Positions 33,564 through 45,513 of a stretch of DNA of 64,000 bases are shown piece after piece. The notes beneath the pieces were generated by a model, which saw only the letters and a list, made by a program, of their open reading frames with translations, made no database searches and was not told the DNA's origin. Origin of the DNA: Colletotrichum lupini (lineage: Eukaryota > Ascomycota > Sordariomycetes > Glomerellales > Glomerellaceae); contig NC_064675.1 of NCBI RefSeq assembly GCF_023278565.1, positions 7,440,001 to 7,504,000 on the forward strand. The letters are read 5' to 3'. Every line of letters begins with the position of its first letter. Positions within the stretch are counted from its first letter, which is position 1. The translations under genes were made by a program, and so were the position numbers.

Positions 33564-33771
33564 GGCTCGCACATATAAGCGCGCCAGATGAATCAAAGGG
33601 TAAACCAGTCTGTAATTAAAGCAGAATATGAAGACCGAGTCAAGTCGAAGTCAAGTACAAGCCATCAAAGATGACTCGGTTTGGCCTAAGTTACACTACT
33701 GGTCATCAAGTTGCTTGGGATCTGCGTTACATTCGACACCAACCTCCGTCATGGGAAGGACTGGTCCAAGA

Positions 33772-34182
33772 CTAATACATCCACCTCCAAATGGCGAAAC
33801 TCCCAAGCACAACCCCACAACCCAAATGCGTCAACGCTTTCCCCCCATCTCCTCGTCCTCCCTTACCACCCATCGTCCTAACAATCCACCAATCCATGAT
33901 TCCAACAAGCGAAGTAACGGCCAATAACGCAGTCACCGCGTCTTCATTGCCGCTTCCCTCCTGATACGTCTCGAGCCCGAGAAACAGCAACCCTGTAGCT
34001 AGATCACGCGCTGATTTAGCATAGCTAAAAGCCTCGGCTTCTGCGGAGAGGGGTCTGGCGATGCCGAAGGCGTCGTAGATTGCCAGGGGCCGGACGAAGC
34101 CTAGAAGGCCTATGAAAGTGAGGCCTGTGCCGAGTACGTAGCTCGGGTAAGGAGAGAAGGGGGAGGTTATGTTCATAGACAT
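33772..34182 (-). CDS. DUF4267 small membrane protein
   Basis: A single exon encodes 136 residues with about four hydrophobic segments: Y-V-L-G-T-G-L-T-F-I-G-L-L-G-F, R-D-L-A-T-G-L-L-F-L-G-L, A-V-T-A-L-L-A-V-T-S-L-V-G-I-M-D and L-G-C-G-V-V-L-G-S-F-A-I. The pattern G-x-x-R-P followed by A-x-x-x-R-D-x-A-x-G and a D-x-W near the third segment matches the DUF4267 family of fungal and bacterial four-helix membrane proteins. No function is known. Confidence 0.8.
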   Translation of the reverse strand: MSMNITSPFSPYPSYVLGTGLTFIGLLGFVRPLAIYDAFGIARPLSAEAEAFSYAKSARDLATGLLFLGLETYQEGSGNEDAVTALLAVTSLVGIMDWWIVRTMGGKGGRGDGGKALTHLGCGVVLGSFAIWRWMY

Positions 34183-35164
34183 TCTGCTCAGGTTTTGCGT
34201 GTCTTTTATTAAGGTCGCTGGTGCCCAATTTTAGTAATTCGTTTTTAATTGAAGTTGACCTTTAGCATGCAGAAAAGGGTATTAATCATGAATGGGGAGT
34301 TTCCTCTCCGACTGCGACCTCAGAGGGAGGGGCAGTTTAAGTATCTCAAACAGCGTTCATCTGAACATGCAAACCGGGTCGTGCGGAGCTCTAGGTTGGA
34401 GCTCAGTGTGAAGGACTCGAGCTCCAAGCATCATGCGGCAGTCCGATGCGAGCGGGGTGGTATTGAAGCAGGCCCCCGAACACTCGAGGCCAGTCTTTCC
34501 CGGCTGTTATGGCCATAATGTGACAGAACATTCTTTATAGACTGACTTACTTGTAGCGTACTATATCTTCAGGGTTTCAATGCTCAGGAACGACCGCATT
34601 AAGAATCCCAAGAGTGCTACATCGAAGTTAGTGTAACCCTTGACTGATTGCTGTCGTCCGATGGTTTTACCTTCTCATCGCATACCACGAAGCTGTGAAC
34701 CAAATGACGACCCCAATCAAAAGTTCGTCGATGGTCAGCGACCAGTGTACGAAAGCTGCAAGGACGCATCACCGCAATTCGCCCCAACCTCCCCCAGACC
34801 ATGCACCGAAGACAGACCCACTTCCGGGCCCGGTCCCGGGCGACTTCGGGAACCCCACCAGGGACCAAAGTACTTAGGCTTATTTTTTAGCGCAGACCAA
34901 GCAGGAAGGAGCTAAGGAAATCCCATCGGCCCCTGTCTAGCATCCCGATCCTTCGCATCAACACGATCAGCCGTCACACAAGTTTTCTTCGCGATGGCCT
35001 CTTTCCTCCATCATCCACACTTGCACTCGCTGCCGTCGCCAGCACCAAGGGAGCGCTCGCCTCTCGTCCACTCGCTCAACGCCTGGTACACGTGAGTGAC
35101 TACCGGCTTTCACACTCAACCTCCACGATCGCGATCACGATAACTTCTCGCCGCCACCGCAGCC
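34183..35164. other. Divergent intergenic region
   Basis: About 1 kb between the DUF4267 gene (-) and the secreted-protein gene (+). Only short shadow-like frames are seen. The last 200 bp are C-rich, as in fungal leaders. Confidence 0.45.
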
Positions 35165-36298
35165 ATGGCCCTTCCCGACACCCTCCTCGCGTTCCTCATG
35201 ACGCTCCTCTCAACAGCGCACGCCTTGAACGTCACCGTTCCCTCCGAGATCAAAGCTGGCGTCGAGACGGAAATCGAAATCGGTTTCGACTACTGGAAAC
35301 AGCCGTTCGTCTACGAGACCCTCCCCGGTCCAGTCTTTGAAGAGATCGTGGCGGTATGCCGCAATCCAGTAGACGAAGACGTCGGCTGCGGCCATGACAT
35401 GCTGTACGAGCACTACCAGCTATTCCTGTACACCGAGGAATGGATGTACACCTGTAAGAGGGCCTTTCTTCCTACCTCAGTATCCTTGCGCCTTGCGCAG
35501 TACCGATAAAGTGCATCACTGACAAGGTGTCGCCTGGCAGGCTACCTAAGCGACTTCATCCCAATGGGCACGACCAAACCCAAAATCACAATCCCCAAAG
35601 ACCTCGGCCCCTCCGAGTCCTACAAGATAACAGCCATGGCCTTCAACGGCTCCGAAATCCAAACAAACTACTACGGCGTCGAATCCTCCCCAGACTTCAC
35701 CCTCACAAACACAGACATCAAAGACTGGACGGCATGGGAATCCTACGGCGGCTGGCTGAAACCGTGGTACTCCCTCCCCTGCTCCTCGTACGGCTGCTTC
35801 CGCACCTGCGGCCTCAAATTCGCAGACGAGCACGGCAACAAGAAGCAAGGCACGGGCGCGGGACTCTTCAACTGCCTCAACGAGTGCCCCGGTATCCTCG
35901 CGGACTGGAACGACCCCGACTCGCAGTGGTCGTGGTATAAAGCGTTCGACGGGCACGAATGGTCGGGCGAATCGACGGCCGTGACGACGAGCACGCCGAG
36001 CGCGGTGCCTAGTACTACGGGGTACGGGTATCAGACGATGGATAAGCAGGAGACGACGTTGTACGGCACGCCGACGGCGCCGACGGTGTATTCGTGGGAG
36101 AGTCTCTTGACGGCGAGGCCGACTGCGACGAGACAGGCTTCGGCGGGGAGGAGGATGGCGAAACCGCCGGTGGCAGTGCCGAAGAAGACGAGCTATGCGG
36201 GCCTCATGGCGACGATGATCTTGACGTGCCTTGTTGCTTTTGGCATTGGTTCTGTGCTTGGATGGATCTGGCCGGATGCATTGAGGCAAGATGGATGA
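35165..36298 (+). CDS. Secreted or membrane-anchored protein of unknown function
   Basis: Two exons, 35165-35453 and 35541-36298, join in phase 1 as Y-T-C-Y-L-S-D (348 residues). A signal peptide (L-L-A-F-L-M-T-L-L-S-T-A-H-A) precedes a beta-rich domain (N-V-T-V-P-S-E-I-K-A-G-V-E-T-E-I) containing C-R-N...C-G-H and later paired cysteines (C-S-S-Y-G-C-F-R-T-C-G, C-L-N-E-C-P-G). A Thr/Ser/Pro-rich stalk follows, then one C-terminal transmembrane helix (A-T-M-I-L-T-C-L-V-A-F-G-I-G-S-V-L-G) with a short tail. Even cysteine spacing suggests disulfides and extracellular exposure. I do not recognise the family. Confidence 0.75.
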
Positions 36299-37477
36299 AT
36301 GTGGTTGTACATAGGACGTGCAGAGCAACGTGACTTAGTCATGGGATGACACTTGAAGATGAAAATAACACTAAATAGTATTGCCAGCTACAAGATGAAT
36401 TAGCTACAACATCAATTGAGCTATGCCTCGTACCCGCCTTTCCATTGCTTTAGATTCGGGCTTCTCTGCATCGAAGCTCAAAGGCCGAGCGGATCCTCTT
36501 AGCTAATAGTAAAAGCCACCAGACAACACCGCCTGCACCCCGCACAAGCTCGACGCATCAGCTGGGTGCTGCAGGGAACGCCCGGACGCGCGCACTGCTG
36601 CGGGGAACTCCTGTGCCATGAGACGGGGACTTGAGAATCGGGATTCTTAGCCCATGGTTTACCTCAAAACGTCTTGTTTAGGGCTGGGTCGCGGTAATCC
36701 TCGGCCCAGAGCGGTGTTCGACACATAAGTCCCCAAGTAGGCAAGTTAGGACATTTGGCTTTGAGATCCCATCTTGATAAGAGATGTGCCTACATACCGT
36801 ATCATTCAGCTCACCTCACGAACGGCTTCACTCAGGGATGAAGCTTGCATGCTGCCATGTCATCTCAACGGCTGTCTCCTCTTATCAACCTCTCGCTCCT
36901 CCTCCTCAACCCTTGTACATGTCCCTCCACGGCGCCTTGTGCTCCCTTCTCTCGGGACTAAACACGATGAGGGTGAGCGGCTATGGAGCTGTGTCGCCTA
37001 CCCTGTAGTGAGCCGACAACAAGCGCCCTATGAAACCGGGCCCTGGGCCGATTGCGGGGTTAGCCCAAGGGGGCCGCAAGGGCGTGATGCTCCCTTTTCT
37101 GGGGAACAAGCTTGGGCCGGCGGTCGGTCTGTGGAACGATCCCAGTTCCGGGCGTATAAACTCGTCTTTGTCGCCCGTCACGGGAGGCCCTGTCCCGACT
37201 GACTTCAGTCAAACTACCCCCATCAGGCTTCACCTCAGAGGACGAAGCCTATACAAAGTCTCCAGAATTGTGCAACTTCTCCGCCGCGGCGCGTCATCGG
37301 TCAAACCCCGTATCCCATACACCGGTGATCGGTCGAGTCGTTCATCCCCAGCTTGCTTGAAGTGTGCCACACAAGCTCGACGACTCCCAGGTACTAGACT
37401 GTTCAGTACTGACGCAGTTGCCAAGCGAGACTCTTCCCCTCCCTCCGAGTTGTTTGATAACACTGTGAAATAGTCAA

Positions 37478-37521
<44 letters not shown>

Positions 37522-37606
37522 CCACCTCACTTGTTGATACCTACCCCGCCCCCCTCCAATACACACTGCTGGCTGGCTAGTTGGCCCGTTATTGCCGTTC
37601 TTCACC
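36299..37606. other. Intergenic region upstream of the ThDP enzyme
   Basis: About 1.3 kb with a (CA)21 microsatellite at its end. A 147-codon plus-strand frame at 37030-37473 shows no domain and is doubtful. Confidence 0.4.
37479..37520. repeat. (CA)21 dinucleotide microsatellite
   Basis: Forty-two bases of perfect CA repeat end 86 bp before the ThDP-enzyme start codon, so the tract lies in its promoter or leader. It is likely to vary in length between strains. Confidence 0.97.
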
Positions 37607-39794
37607 ATGCCTTTCAGACAATTGCCGGTGCCAATGGCACGTTGCTTGCTCAGCTTCGGCCCTGCAGGTGGGCGTCCAGGGAAATTAGTCCGCTTCAACC
37701 AGACATTGGCGCCCAGCATAGCCGTTGTCGGCGGCCCTGCTCGTCAACTTGCCGGTTTCTCATCCGCTGCCCCACTGCATCGAAGTGGGGGATCAACATC
37801 ACCATCATCCTCCCATGCGGGTGCTGGTATAAAGCCTACCAGCTCTCGGCCTCTCGTCGAGGATGAGTTCAAGGCCACCATCCAACAGGCCAGGAACCTT
37901 TCTTCGAAATCAACCGAGATGTATACCGCGTCTTTCGCCTTCTTTGAGGCGCTATGGGATGCCGGCGTCACCCACTGCTTCGTGAACCTGGGTTCTGACC
38001 ACCCCAGTATTATCGAAGCCATGGTCAAGGGTCAGAGGGAGCGAAAGGGGAACTTCCCCAGAATCATCACATGTCCCAATGAAGTAATGAAACTCCGTCT
38101 CTTCCGCGTGCGTCCACTTGGGCATGTGCTAATGAGGTGTCTAGATGGTCGCCATGTCCATGGCCGACGGCTACGCTCGCCTGACAGGAAAGCCGCAATG
38201 TGTTATTGTCCACGTCGACGTAGGAACGCAAGGTCTCGGCGCTGCTGTTCACAACTCGTCATGCGGCCGCGCGCCCGTTTTGGTGTTTGCCGGTCTGTCT
38301 CCCTTCACTATCGAAGGCGAGATGAGAGGCAGCAGAACAGAGTACATCCACTGGATTCAGGATGTCCCTGATCAAAAGCAAATCGTTTCGCAATACTGCC
38401 GGTACTCTGGCGAGCTCAAGACAGCAACCAATGTCAAGCAGATGGTCAATCGCGCCCTTCAGTTCTCCAAGTCAGACCCTCAAGGGCCCGTATATCTTTG
38501 CGGTGCTAGAGAGGTGATGGAGGCTGAGGTCGAACCGTACAGCATTCGTCAAGAGGACTGGGACCCCGTTGAGCTCGGAGGTCTTCCCAAGAATGCCGTC
38601 AACAAGATTGCCGAGGCATTGGCCGGTGCAAAAGAGCCTCTTATCGTCACTGGATTTGGCGGCAGAGACCACCAGTTCCCTGGCGCTCTCGTTGAACTCG
38701 CAAACACCGTCAAGGGCCTGCGCGTTGTTGACACGGGTGGTAGCGACATGTGCTTCCCCGCAGACCACCCTGGCTGGTTGGGACTTCGATTTGGTATTGA
38801 GGACGCGGTAAACACTGCCGATGTCATTGTCGTTCTCGACTGCGACGTCCCGTGGATCAACACTCTGTGCCACCCCAAGAAGGACGCCAAGATTTTCCAT
38901 ATTGATGTTGACCCGCTCAAGCAGCAAATGCCCGTCTTCTACATCGCCGCCCAGTCGAGATACCGAGCGAGCAGCCTGGTGTCAATTGAACAGATTACTG
39001 CACACTTAAAGGGGCAGTATGCTGCTCAACTTGAGTCTGCGGAAGCCAAGGAGCGCGAGGCAAAGGTCAAGGAGTCTCACAAGCAACTTCTTGCCAAGAT
39101 CGAGGAAAAGGCGCAGCCCAAGGCGGATGGCGAGTTCGGCACTGGCCACCTTACCCGGTCACTGAAGAAGCTGTGTCCAGAGGACACCATCTGGGCCATT
39201 GAGGCTGTGACAAACACAATTTTCGTCCACGACAATCTTCAGCCCACACTGCCCGGATCTTGGATCAACTGCGGTGGCGGTGGCCTTGGATGGTCTGGCG
39301 GTGGCGCTCTCGGTATCAAGCTGGCAACCGACTTTGAGAACGGTGGCAACAACAAGGGCAAGTTTGTTGTGCAAATTGTTGGCGACGGCACATTCCTCTT
39401 CTCTGTGCCAGGTAGCGTATACTGGATCGCCAAGCGATACAATATCCCTATTCTGACGATTATTCTGAATAACAAGGGTAAGTGGTTAACGAATCCTTCT
39501 GGCGAGTTTGAAACGAAAGCTGATGTGACGATAGGATGGAACGCCCCCAGGCGGTCACTTCTTTTGGTGCACCCTGATGGTGAAGGTTCCAGGGCGACCA
39601 ACGAAGAGATCAACATCTCATTCGACCCGGCACCCGATTATGCCGGCATCGCCAAGGCGGCCGCGGGTGGAGACTTGTTTGCTGCTCGTGTAGACAACGC
39701 GGCGGATCTTGATGGTGTGCTGAAGAAGGCTATTGAGACGGTGCAAGGCGGTCAGCCCGCTGTTTTGGATATCAAAGTGGCCCTGGGTTCATAG
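37607..39794 (+). CDS. Thiamine-diphosphate-dependent enzyme (acetolactate-synthase-like)
   Basis: Three exons, 37607-38083, 38145-39477 and 39535-39794, join in phase to give about 689 residues. The first 85 residues are Arg/Ser-rich and acid-poor, like a mitochondrial presequence. The N-terminal pyrimidine domain begins near A-S-F-A-F-F-E-A-L-W-D-A-G-V, and E-M-V-A-M-S-M-A-D-G-Y-A-R supplies the glutamate expected to activate ThDP. The ThDP/Mg motif G-D-G-T-F-L-F-S...L-N-N-K-G lies at about 39380-39477. Intron 2 (57 nt, in frame, no stop) directly follows that motif; removal gives L-N-N-K-G-G-W-N-A-P-R. A second ATG 15 bp upstream (37592) is in frame. The exact reaction (carboligation or decarboxylation) cannot be told. 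Confidence 0.85.
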
Positions 39795-42700
39795 ATATAG
39801 CGTTGACGAAGTAAAACGGAACGGTGAAGGTAGAAGACCGGTATAAGCGAATGGCATGAGGTATCTTCACCAGGCTGATAGAGCATGACCTGGTAGATTT
39901 AACGCTTGTTTTCGCAGACGTAGATGGATCGTCGCGGGGCTCACCCGGCAGAATAGAGAGTGACCGGACATTTGAAGTTTGATTGGGATACGATAGCGCT
40001 CGGAACTTCGTCGGGCGAGCATGGGTGACCCTTGGGTGTAAGTAAAACTCTAGAGATGCTGCAAGAAATCCATCGACGACCGCGACTTGTCATCTAGCTT
40101 CGTGATGGGATCATGTTCGCTGGGTAGCTTCCGACATTAGTAGCCACACAGACGGAGGGTCCTGTTGAGATGGTATTGTTGAATATGAGAGCTGTTCGTT
40201 ATCATCGCTGCAATAGGCTGCGGGCAACGGTGAATGAGGCCAAAGGAGCCCAAGTAGCAGCGAGACCTAGGCCTAGACTTCCCCTAACCCAGCGGGTAGA
40301 TCTCCCCGAGAAGCCGGCCAGAATCATGGCTAGTCTGCGTGGTGTGTGATGTACGCGACGAGCCTAACTGGCCATGGATGATAATCAGGGGATGGATGGG
40401 TGGGTTTTGCGGCACAAGCCTGGGGGTAGGTAAATATTCGATGCCATGTTAGTCGACTGAGTCGGGAGAAGGAAGTGGTGTGGTGTGTAGCCGAGATTTC
40501 GATGTGTTTGCCACCGATGGGTCGTTTGGACAGGGACACATTGGATGTTCGTATCATTATCGTCAGTTTGCCGTCACATCGAATCTGCAGCGGCGTGGGA
40601 AGATGCAGCAAAAAAATCAATGGCAATTCAAGACACATTATTGAAAAGCTCCACCAGCCAGCCAGTCAAGCTCGGTGTGGATAGAAAGCCTAGAAGATCT
40701 GGAAGAGCGTTCCGTCAGCTTTCGAGAGCCTGTAGTGATGCCTGCCTCAATTATCCGGGGGCTCGTGCATCAAATCTGGTCATTTGACAAGCAAAAAAGG
40801 GACCCCTAAAACTCCACTTTGAGCCACCATCGGCGCCTGCCTCCAAAATAAAACGGGGGGGGGGGGGTGAGGGGTGGGGGCACAGCACCGGCCAGGCCAA
40901 TGTCTGTGCTGCTCTTAGCTCTGTCGAACCCCTGCTCAAATTCATCACCACACCACATGGATGGAAGGTGCCCGCTGAGGGGATTTGGAGGAAGCACACA
41001 CTCCAGGTTTGCGACAAGACTCAGAACGAGGAAGGGACCACTGCAGGGCAAGGCAGGAAAGGGCGAGCGGATGCCACCTGCAAGACAACACCATACAGGT
41101 GCCTTATGCGTGTCTCCAACCTATCAAATTCCGCAATGTAAGGTAGCCGCAGGCAATGTGCTTGGGTGAATGAAATTCCGTTGATATCAGGGCAACCCAT
41201 CTGCTATCGGGCCTTAACGGGGGCACCTAATCGCATCTTAGTCATGTCCCGTCGCCAGGGAGCCCCTCACTTATTACACGAGAATTTGAACCGTCACCGC
41301 GGGAGCCGAGATATCTCTGCAGCCGTTCTGCCCGATGCGAGGCGATGTAAACCCAAATTCGAGGGCGCGGCTGCCGTCTTGTTCGTGTGTGTAAGAGTGT
41401 GCGAGCAAAATGTGTCAATTCCAAGTCAGCAGGCGTTGTTTCTGTGGTCCTTCTTGAGATCCATGTACGTACATACCTGCCTTGAGGTACCATACCTACC
41501 ATACCAACCTACCTAGGTACCTACCGGGACATACCTTACGTAGAGGAGCTGGAGGGAAGGTGTAAGCATCACTTCAAAATAGGAAGGAAAACAGAAAACT
41601 CGAGGAAGGCACCAAGGATGGCAAGAACAAGGATGGGGACGAGGCAATACGGGCAAGCGGGCACCAAGGAAGGGACTGCCTCTACGGAGTATGTACCGGT
41701 ATGTACTTTCACACAGTTCCATCCTCGGCCTGTGGAACCTGCGTGCCTGCCTCTCCACCTCCACCTCCACGTCCGCCTTCCCAAAATCCCGGCCTCCTTC
41801 CGAACAATGAAATTTCTCCAAAATTTCAACCGCTCATTAAAATGTCCCGGACTCCCATCCCGACCCGGCGCACTCGACAACATTACATGCAGATGCAGAC
41901 GCAGACCACGATCGACACATAACCGGGGACGTCCACGACGACCTAGGATCAGCAAATTCATCAATACACATTCGATAGGTGCCCATCTGGCTAAGGCAGC
42001 GCACTAGCCCTTCCGTTATCATCCCATTCTTCTTACTATTTGGCCATCCTCTTCGCCACCTCGGCTCACCTCCTGTCGTGGTTCCTGCATATCTCCTCTC
42101 TCGCCCCATCAACAAGTCAGCCAGCCACCACCAGCTTGGAGTACTTGTCAACTCATCAGGTGGTCATCCACTGATACCGCAATTTTTTGCCCGCCAAACT
42201 ACTACAACATTTCTTCCGTCGGTCTATTCAGCCCGTCTGTCCCCCGCTATCTGCTCGAGTACACAAACTGCACGGCTTGTTGAAGCGCGTTCCCAGTCAG
42301 GTCGCCTCCGCAGAGAATAATACGACTTTCCATCCCCTGTGCGGCACTACCTACGCTTCCCTGCTTGTACACTTTGCACCGGCGACGTCCGCTGCATCGC
42401 ACCAGCTCCAAATCCCATCAGGCAAACGCCACCCATAGTCTGCTGTTCTGCGGCCTGCCCAGCCTTTTGCTTTTCTTGCAGGTGGCACCCAATTTGTTCT
42501 CAGCTCATCGCTTCGCCTGCAGTTCCAAGCCGTCCTCTTCCCCGGCCTTCATCGTTGTTTGGTCTGCCACCTACCTGCAGTTGCAGTGTGTTTGGCCATT
42601 AATACAGCACTTTGTAGCGTCCTCGACTTCAGACGATCGCCGATCCCTCCACCGCAACGGGGATGCCGTGTCTTTTGGGCTCTCTTCGCCTACCGCATGC

Positions 42701-43466
42701 CTGCAGTTCCCCGCACTAGCTTCGAGATCAGCAAAAAGATTGTGCTCTGTCACAAGCACCTTTACCAGTAATTCAACCTTGTCGGTCCAGACCACCACCA
42801 CGAACCACCGATACCACCCGATATTGCTCCGAGCGAGACATTGCCAACCGAACCACTTGCTTTGCTCTTAACCCCCAAACGAGACGTGCAGCCGCACCGC
42901 ATTAATGTTGACCGACCTTTTCGAGCCCCTCTTGACCACCAAGAGACACCCTTGGTGAAATATCGCCTTGCGCCGATCACCAGCTTGCCCCTCTGCTCGC
43001 CCTTTCATATTTCGCGGCCGAACGACGATAATTCCATCCTACTAGTCGAACCACGATTCCACGCCAAGTTCCTTCTTTTGTTCCAAGGACCAAGTCTGTT
43101 AGCTTGTCTTAGAACGGCTCGAAACTGCGCCATTCGGGCCAGACCATTTGGGGGCCACCTGCGAAAGAGCCTCCCCGCGACATATTCCGACCCCCGCAAG
43201 CCGAATCTGGCCGAGGGAACTGCAACTGTGCAAAGATAGTAGTTTGGGCCATGAAAGTTGTGTGAAATAGCTCAACGGTACACACATCACACGGCTCCCG
43301 TCGGGGCTTTTGCTTATGATTATTTGTTTTCTCGAAGCCTTAGAAGCTCGCTGTTGCCCACGCCGAACACACCGAGACACTACTCTCGTACCCTAACCCG
43401 ACGTCATTGTCGCCTTATAACCATCCCCGGTGTGTCCCCCAGGACCAACACCAAAGCACCGCAGGG
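39795..43466. other. 3.7-kb gene-free stretch with long pyrimidine-rich leader
   Basis: No frame here has a recognisable domain. From about 41700 the plus strand is C/T-rich with many short frames starting with ATG, which fits a long, probably intron-containing 5' leader of the cyclin gene at 43467. Near 41475-41530 there is a cluster of ACCTACC/GGTACC words that recurs near 44930. Confidence 0.5.
40855..40880 (+). repeat. G-tract (G13 plus further G runs), potential quadruplex
   Basis: A run of 13 G is followed by TGAGGGGTGGGGG. Four or more G-runs within 26 bases meet the simple quadruplex pattern. It lies in the gene-free stretch between the ThDP enzyme and the cyclin gene. Confidence 0.75.
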
Positions 43467-44507
43467 ATGACTCCGAAGCCTGGTGAGGAGGGCCTGCCTC
43501 TGGAGCAGACAGACTCGAACGCGAGCGCCGTCCCCGACCTTCCGCCGCCGCCGAACCCTTCGTCCGATCCGCGACTGAGCGTTGCCGACTGCGATAGCCC
43601 CCCGAATGTCCCCGAAAACACCGATGTCTTCAAGTTATCGCCTAGGGCGGCGATGAAGCTCTTGAGTGGTGGAATCGAGGCTCTCGTGAAGATAACAGGC
43701 GATATTCCTCCAACACCACCTCCTACAAGCCCGACACTACCCAATATGCGAGGAATGGCGGCAGAGAAGGAGCTCATTCGCACAAGCTCACAAAAGAACC
43801 TGGCTCGCATGCGCAAGGAGGCTGAGGCTGCAGCCGCAGCTTCAGCGTCTTCGCCTCGTCGACCACCGATGATGTCCCAGATGAGCGGCTCGAGTAGCTC
43901 GACACCACAATTAATAGACGGTGTCCATCTGCGCCAGACACAATCGCCGACACCACCACCGCCACCGAAAGCACCCGAACCACATATAATAATTGGGGAG
44001 AACTCGCAGCCGATTAATCTTCAGCATAGTGCAATCACGCGCAAGTTCTACTCTAAGAAACCGCCGCCCATTGGTATCGACGAATATCTAGCGCGAATCC
44101 ACCAATGGTGCCCGATGAGCACTGCTGTGTACCTTGCTACTAGCCTGTATATCCACCGCTTAGCTGTTGACGAACGAGCGATTCCTGTGACGCGGCGAAA
44201 TGCGCATCGATTGGTTCTAGCGGGACTTCGAGTGGCAATGAAGGCGTTGGAAGACCTCAGCTACCCGCACAGCAAGATTGCCAAAGTTGGAGGCGTTAGC
44301 GACGTCGAGTTGGCGCGCTTGGAGATTAGTTTTTGCTTCCTGGCGAACTTTGAGCTGGTGGTCAGAGAAGATACGCTGAAGAAGCACTGGGAGGTTCTGA
44401 AGCAGGAGCAGCCATTGAGGCTCATACATCCCAGTATACCGAATTTGTCGTTGAACAGGAAGCCTAGAGAGTCGGCGCACTCCGGACAGGAAAACCAATG
44501 GAAATGA
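43467..44507 (+). CDS. PHO80/preg-like cyclin (phosphate regulation)
   Basis: A single-exon frame encodes 346 residues. After a Pro/Ser-rich N-terminal half, a PHO80-type cyclin box is clear: I-T-R-K-F-Y-S-K-K-P-P-P-I-G-I-D-E-Y-L-x-R-I, then Y-L-A-T-S-L-Y-I-H-R-L, V-T-R-R-N-A-H-R-L-V-L-A-G-L-R-V-A-M-K, and the hallmark Y-P-H-S-K-I-A-K-V-G-G-V-S-D-V-E-L-A-R-L-E. In Neurospora the homologue (preg) partners the kinase pgov and keeps the NUC-1 activator cytoplasmic when phosphate is ample; that role is inferred here. An in-frame ATG exists 60 bp upstream (43407), but the ATG at 43467 follows a splice-like tract (ccccag) and fits family starts better. A very long pyrimidine-rich leader precedes it. 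Confidence 0.88.
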   Translation: MTPKPGEEGLPLEQTDSNASAVPDLPPPPNPSSDPRLSVADCDSPPNVPENTDVFKLSPRAAMKLLSGGIEALVKITGDIPPTPPPTSPTLPNMRGMAAEKELIRTSSQKNLARMRKEAEAAAAASASSPRRPPMMSQMSGSSSSTPQLIDGVHLRQTQSPTPPPPPKAPEPHIIIGENSQPINLQHSAITRKFYSKKPPPIGIDEYLARIHQWCPMSTAVYLATSLYIHRLAVDERAIPVTRRNAHRLVLAGLRVAMKALEDLSYPHSKIAKVGGVSDVELARLEISFCFLANFELVVREDTLKKHWEVLKQEQPLRLIHPSIPNLSLNRKPRESAHSGQENQWK

Positions 44508-45513
44508 GGAGGGCATAATGAGAAGACCTGAGGGCAATGGGATAGGTCACTGTGTTTGCAGCATGGTTGTGGCATTTGAAGGAGCAAGAGCGCATCATCA
44601 CATTGCATTGCAACGGTGTACTTCTGGGTATGTTACGTCTGATACCGATTCGCTTCATGGTACAAAGTACACTCTTAATGGAGCGGGGCTATCTCCTTGG
44701 TGTTGAATATAACTTTTGAGGCTCCTTTTGCTTGAGTTGAAGACGACGATGGTGGTGGGTGCTGGTGTAATCTTTAACAATCCCTTGGCAATCGACTTTG
44801 TTGACAAGTTTACTGTTCTCTGAATGCGAATGCCGCCACGCGACAATATGAACATTGACTTTCGTCTCAACTGCTGTTTCTTCCTGGATAGAGGTAGGGA
44901 TCTAAGATGCGATGACATGTGCCTCAACCCAATTACCTACCTTACCTACCTACAAGGGATCGCGTGCGAAAAGTGGCTCATCGATAAATGGCGATCAAAT
45001 TAAAGCTTATCGATAGGTTACTTGGGTACCTGTATCAAGGTATCGCGTCGCGTTACGCTTGGCAGGAACACTCACTGGAGAAAGTCTGCAAGTTGGATGG
45101 GGTGTGCCTGCCCAGAGTCGCATGTTGCCTGTGGAAAAGGAACGGAACCACTCAGACCCGCTTCTAACGGGTACCGTGCGCATGGCGGAGGCAGCTGCAG
45201 CCAGCTTGGTTCCCTACCTTCCCTTACCTTGAAGCTCAGAGCTCCGCCGCCTCGCCCGTGCCCCCCCCCAATCTGGAACCTGGACAGACTTTCTCTTCCC
45301 AACTCCCGCTTGTCGTTGATTCAATCTCAATTCAATCTAGACATTGACGCCCGCCACGTTCTTTTACGCCTGTCTTTACGCGCCCGATCTGTTCCAAACG
45401 TCTACGCGATCAATTGACCGATTGCTGACGCGACAAACCGTGCTGCCCGACGCAGTCTGATCGAATCACTCTCTCAAGTAAAACCAGGCACACTCGCGAC
45501 CGAACCAGTTACA
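44508..45513. other. Intergenic region
   Basis: About 1 kb. It contains ACCTACC repeats near 44930-44955 and an ATCGATA-rich segment near 44980-45020; the last 150 bp are a C-rich leader. No gene is recognised. Confidence 0.45.

Noticed and set aside
37230..37719. Frames with long V-C or C-V repeats
   Set aside because: They are translations of the CA/TG microsatellite.
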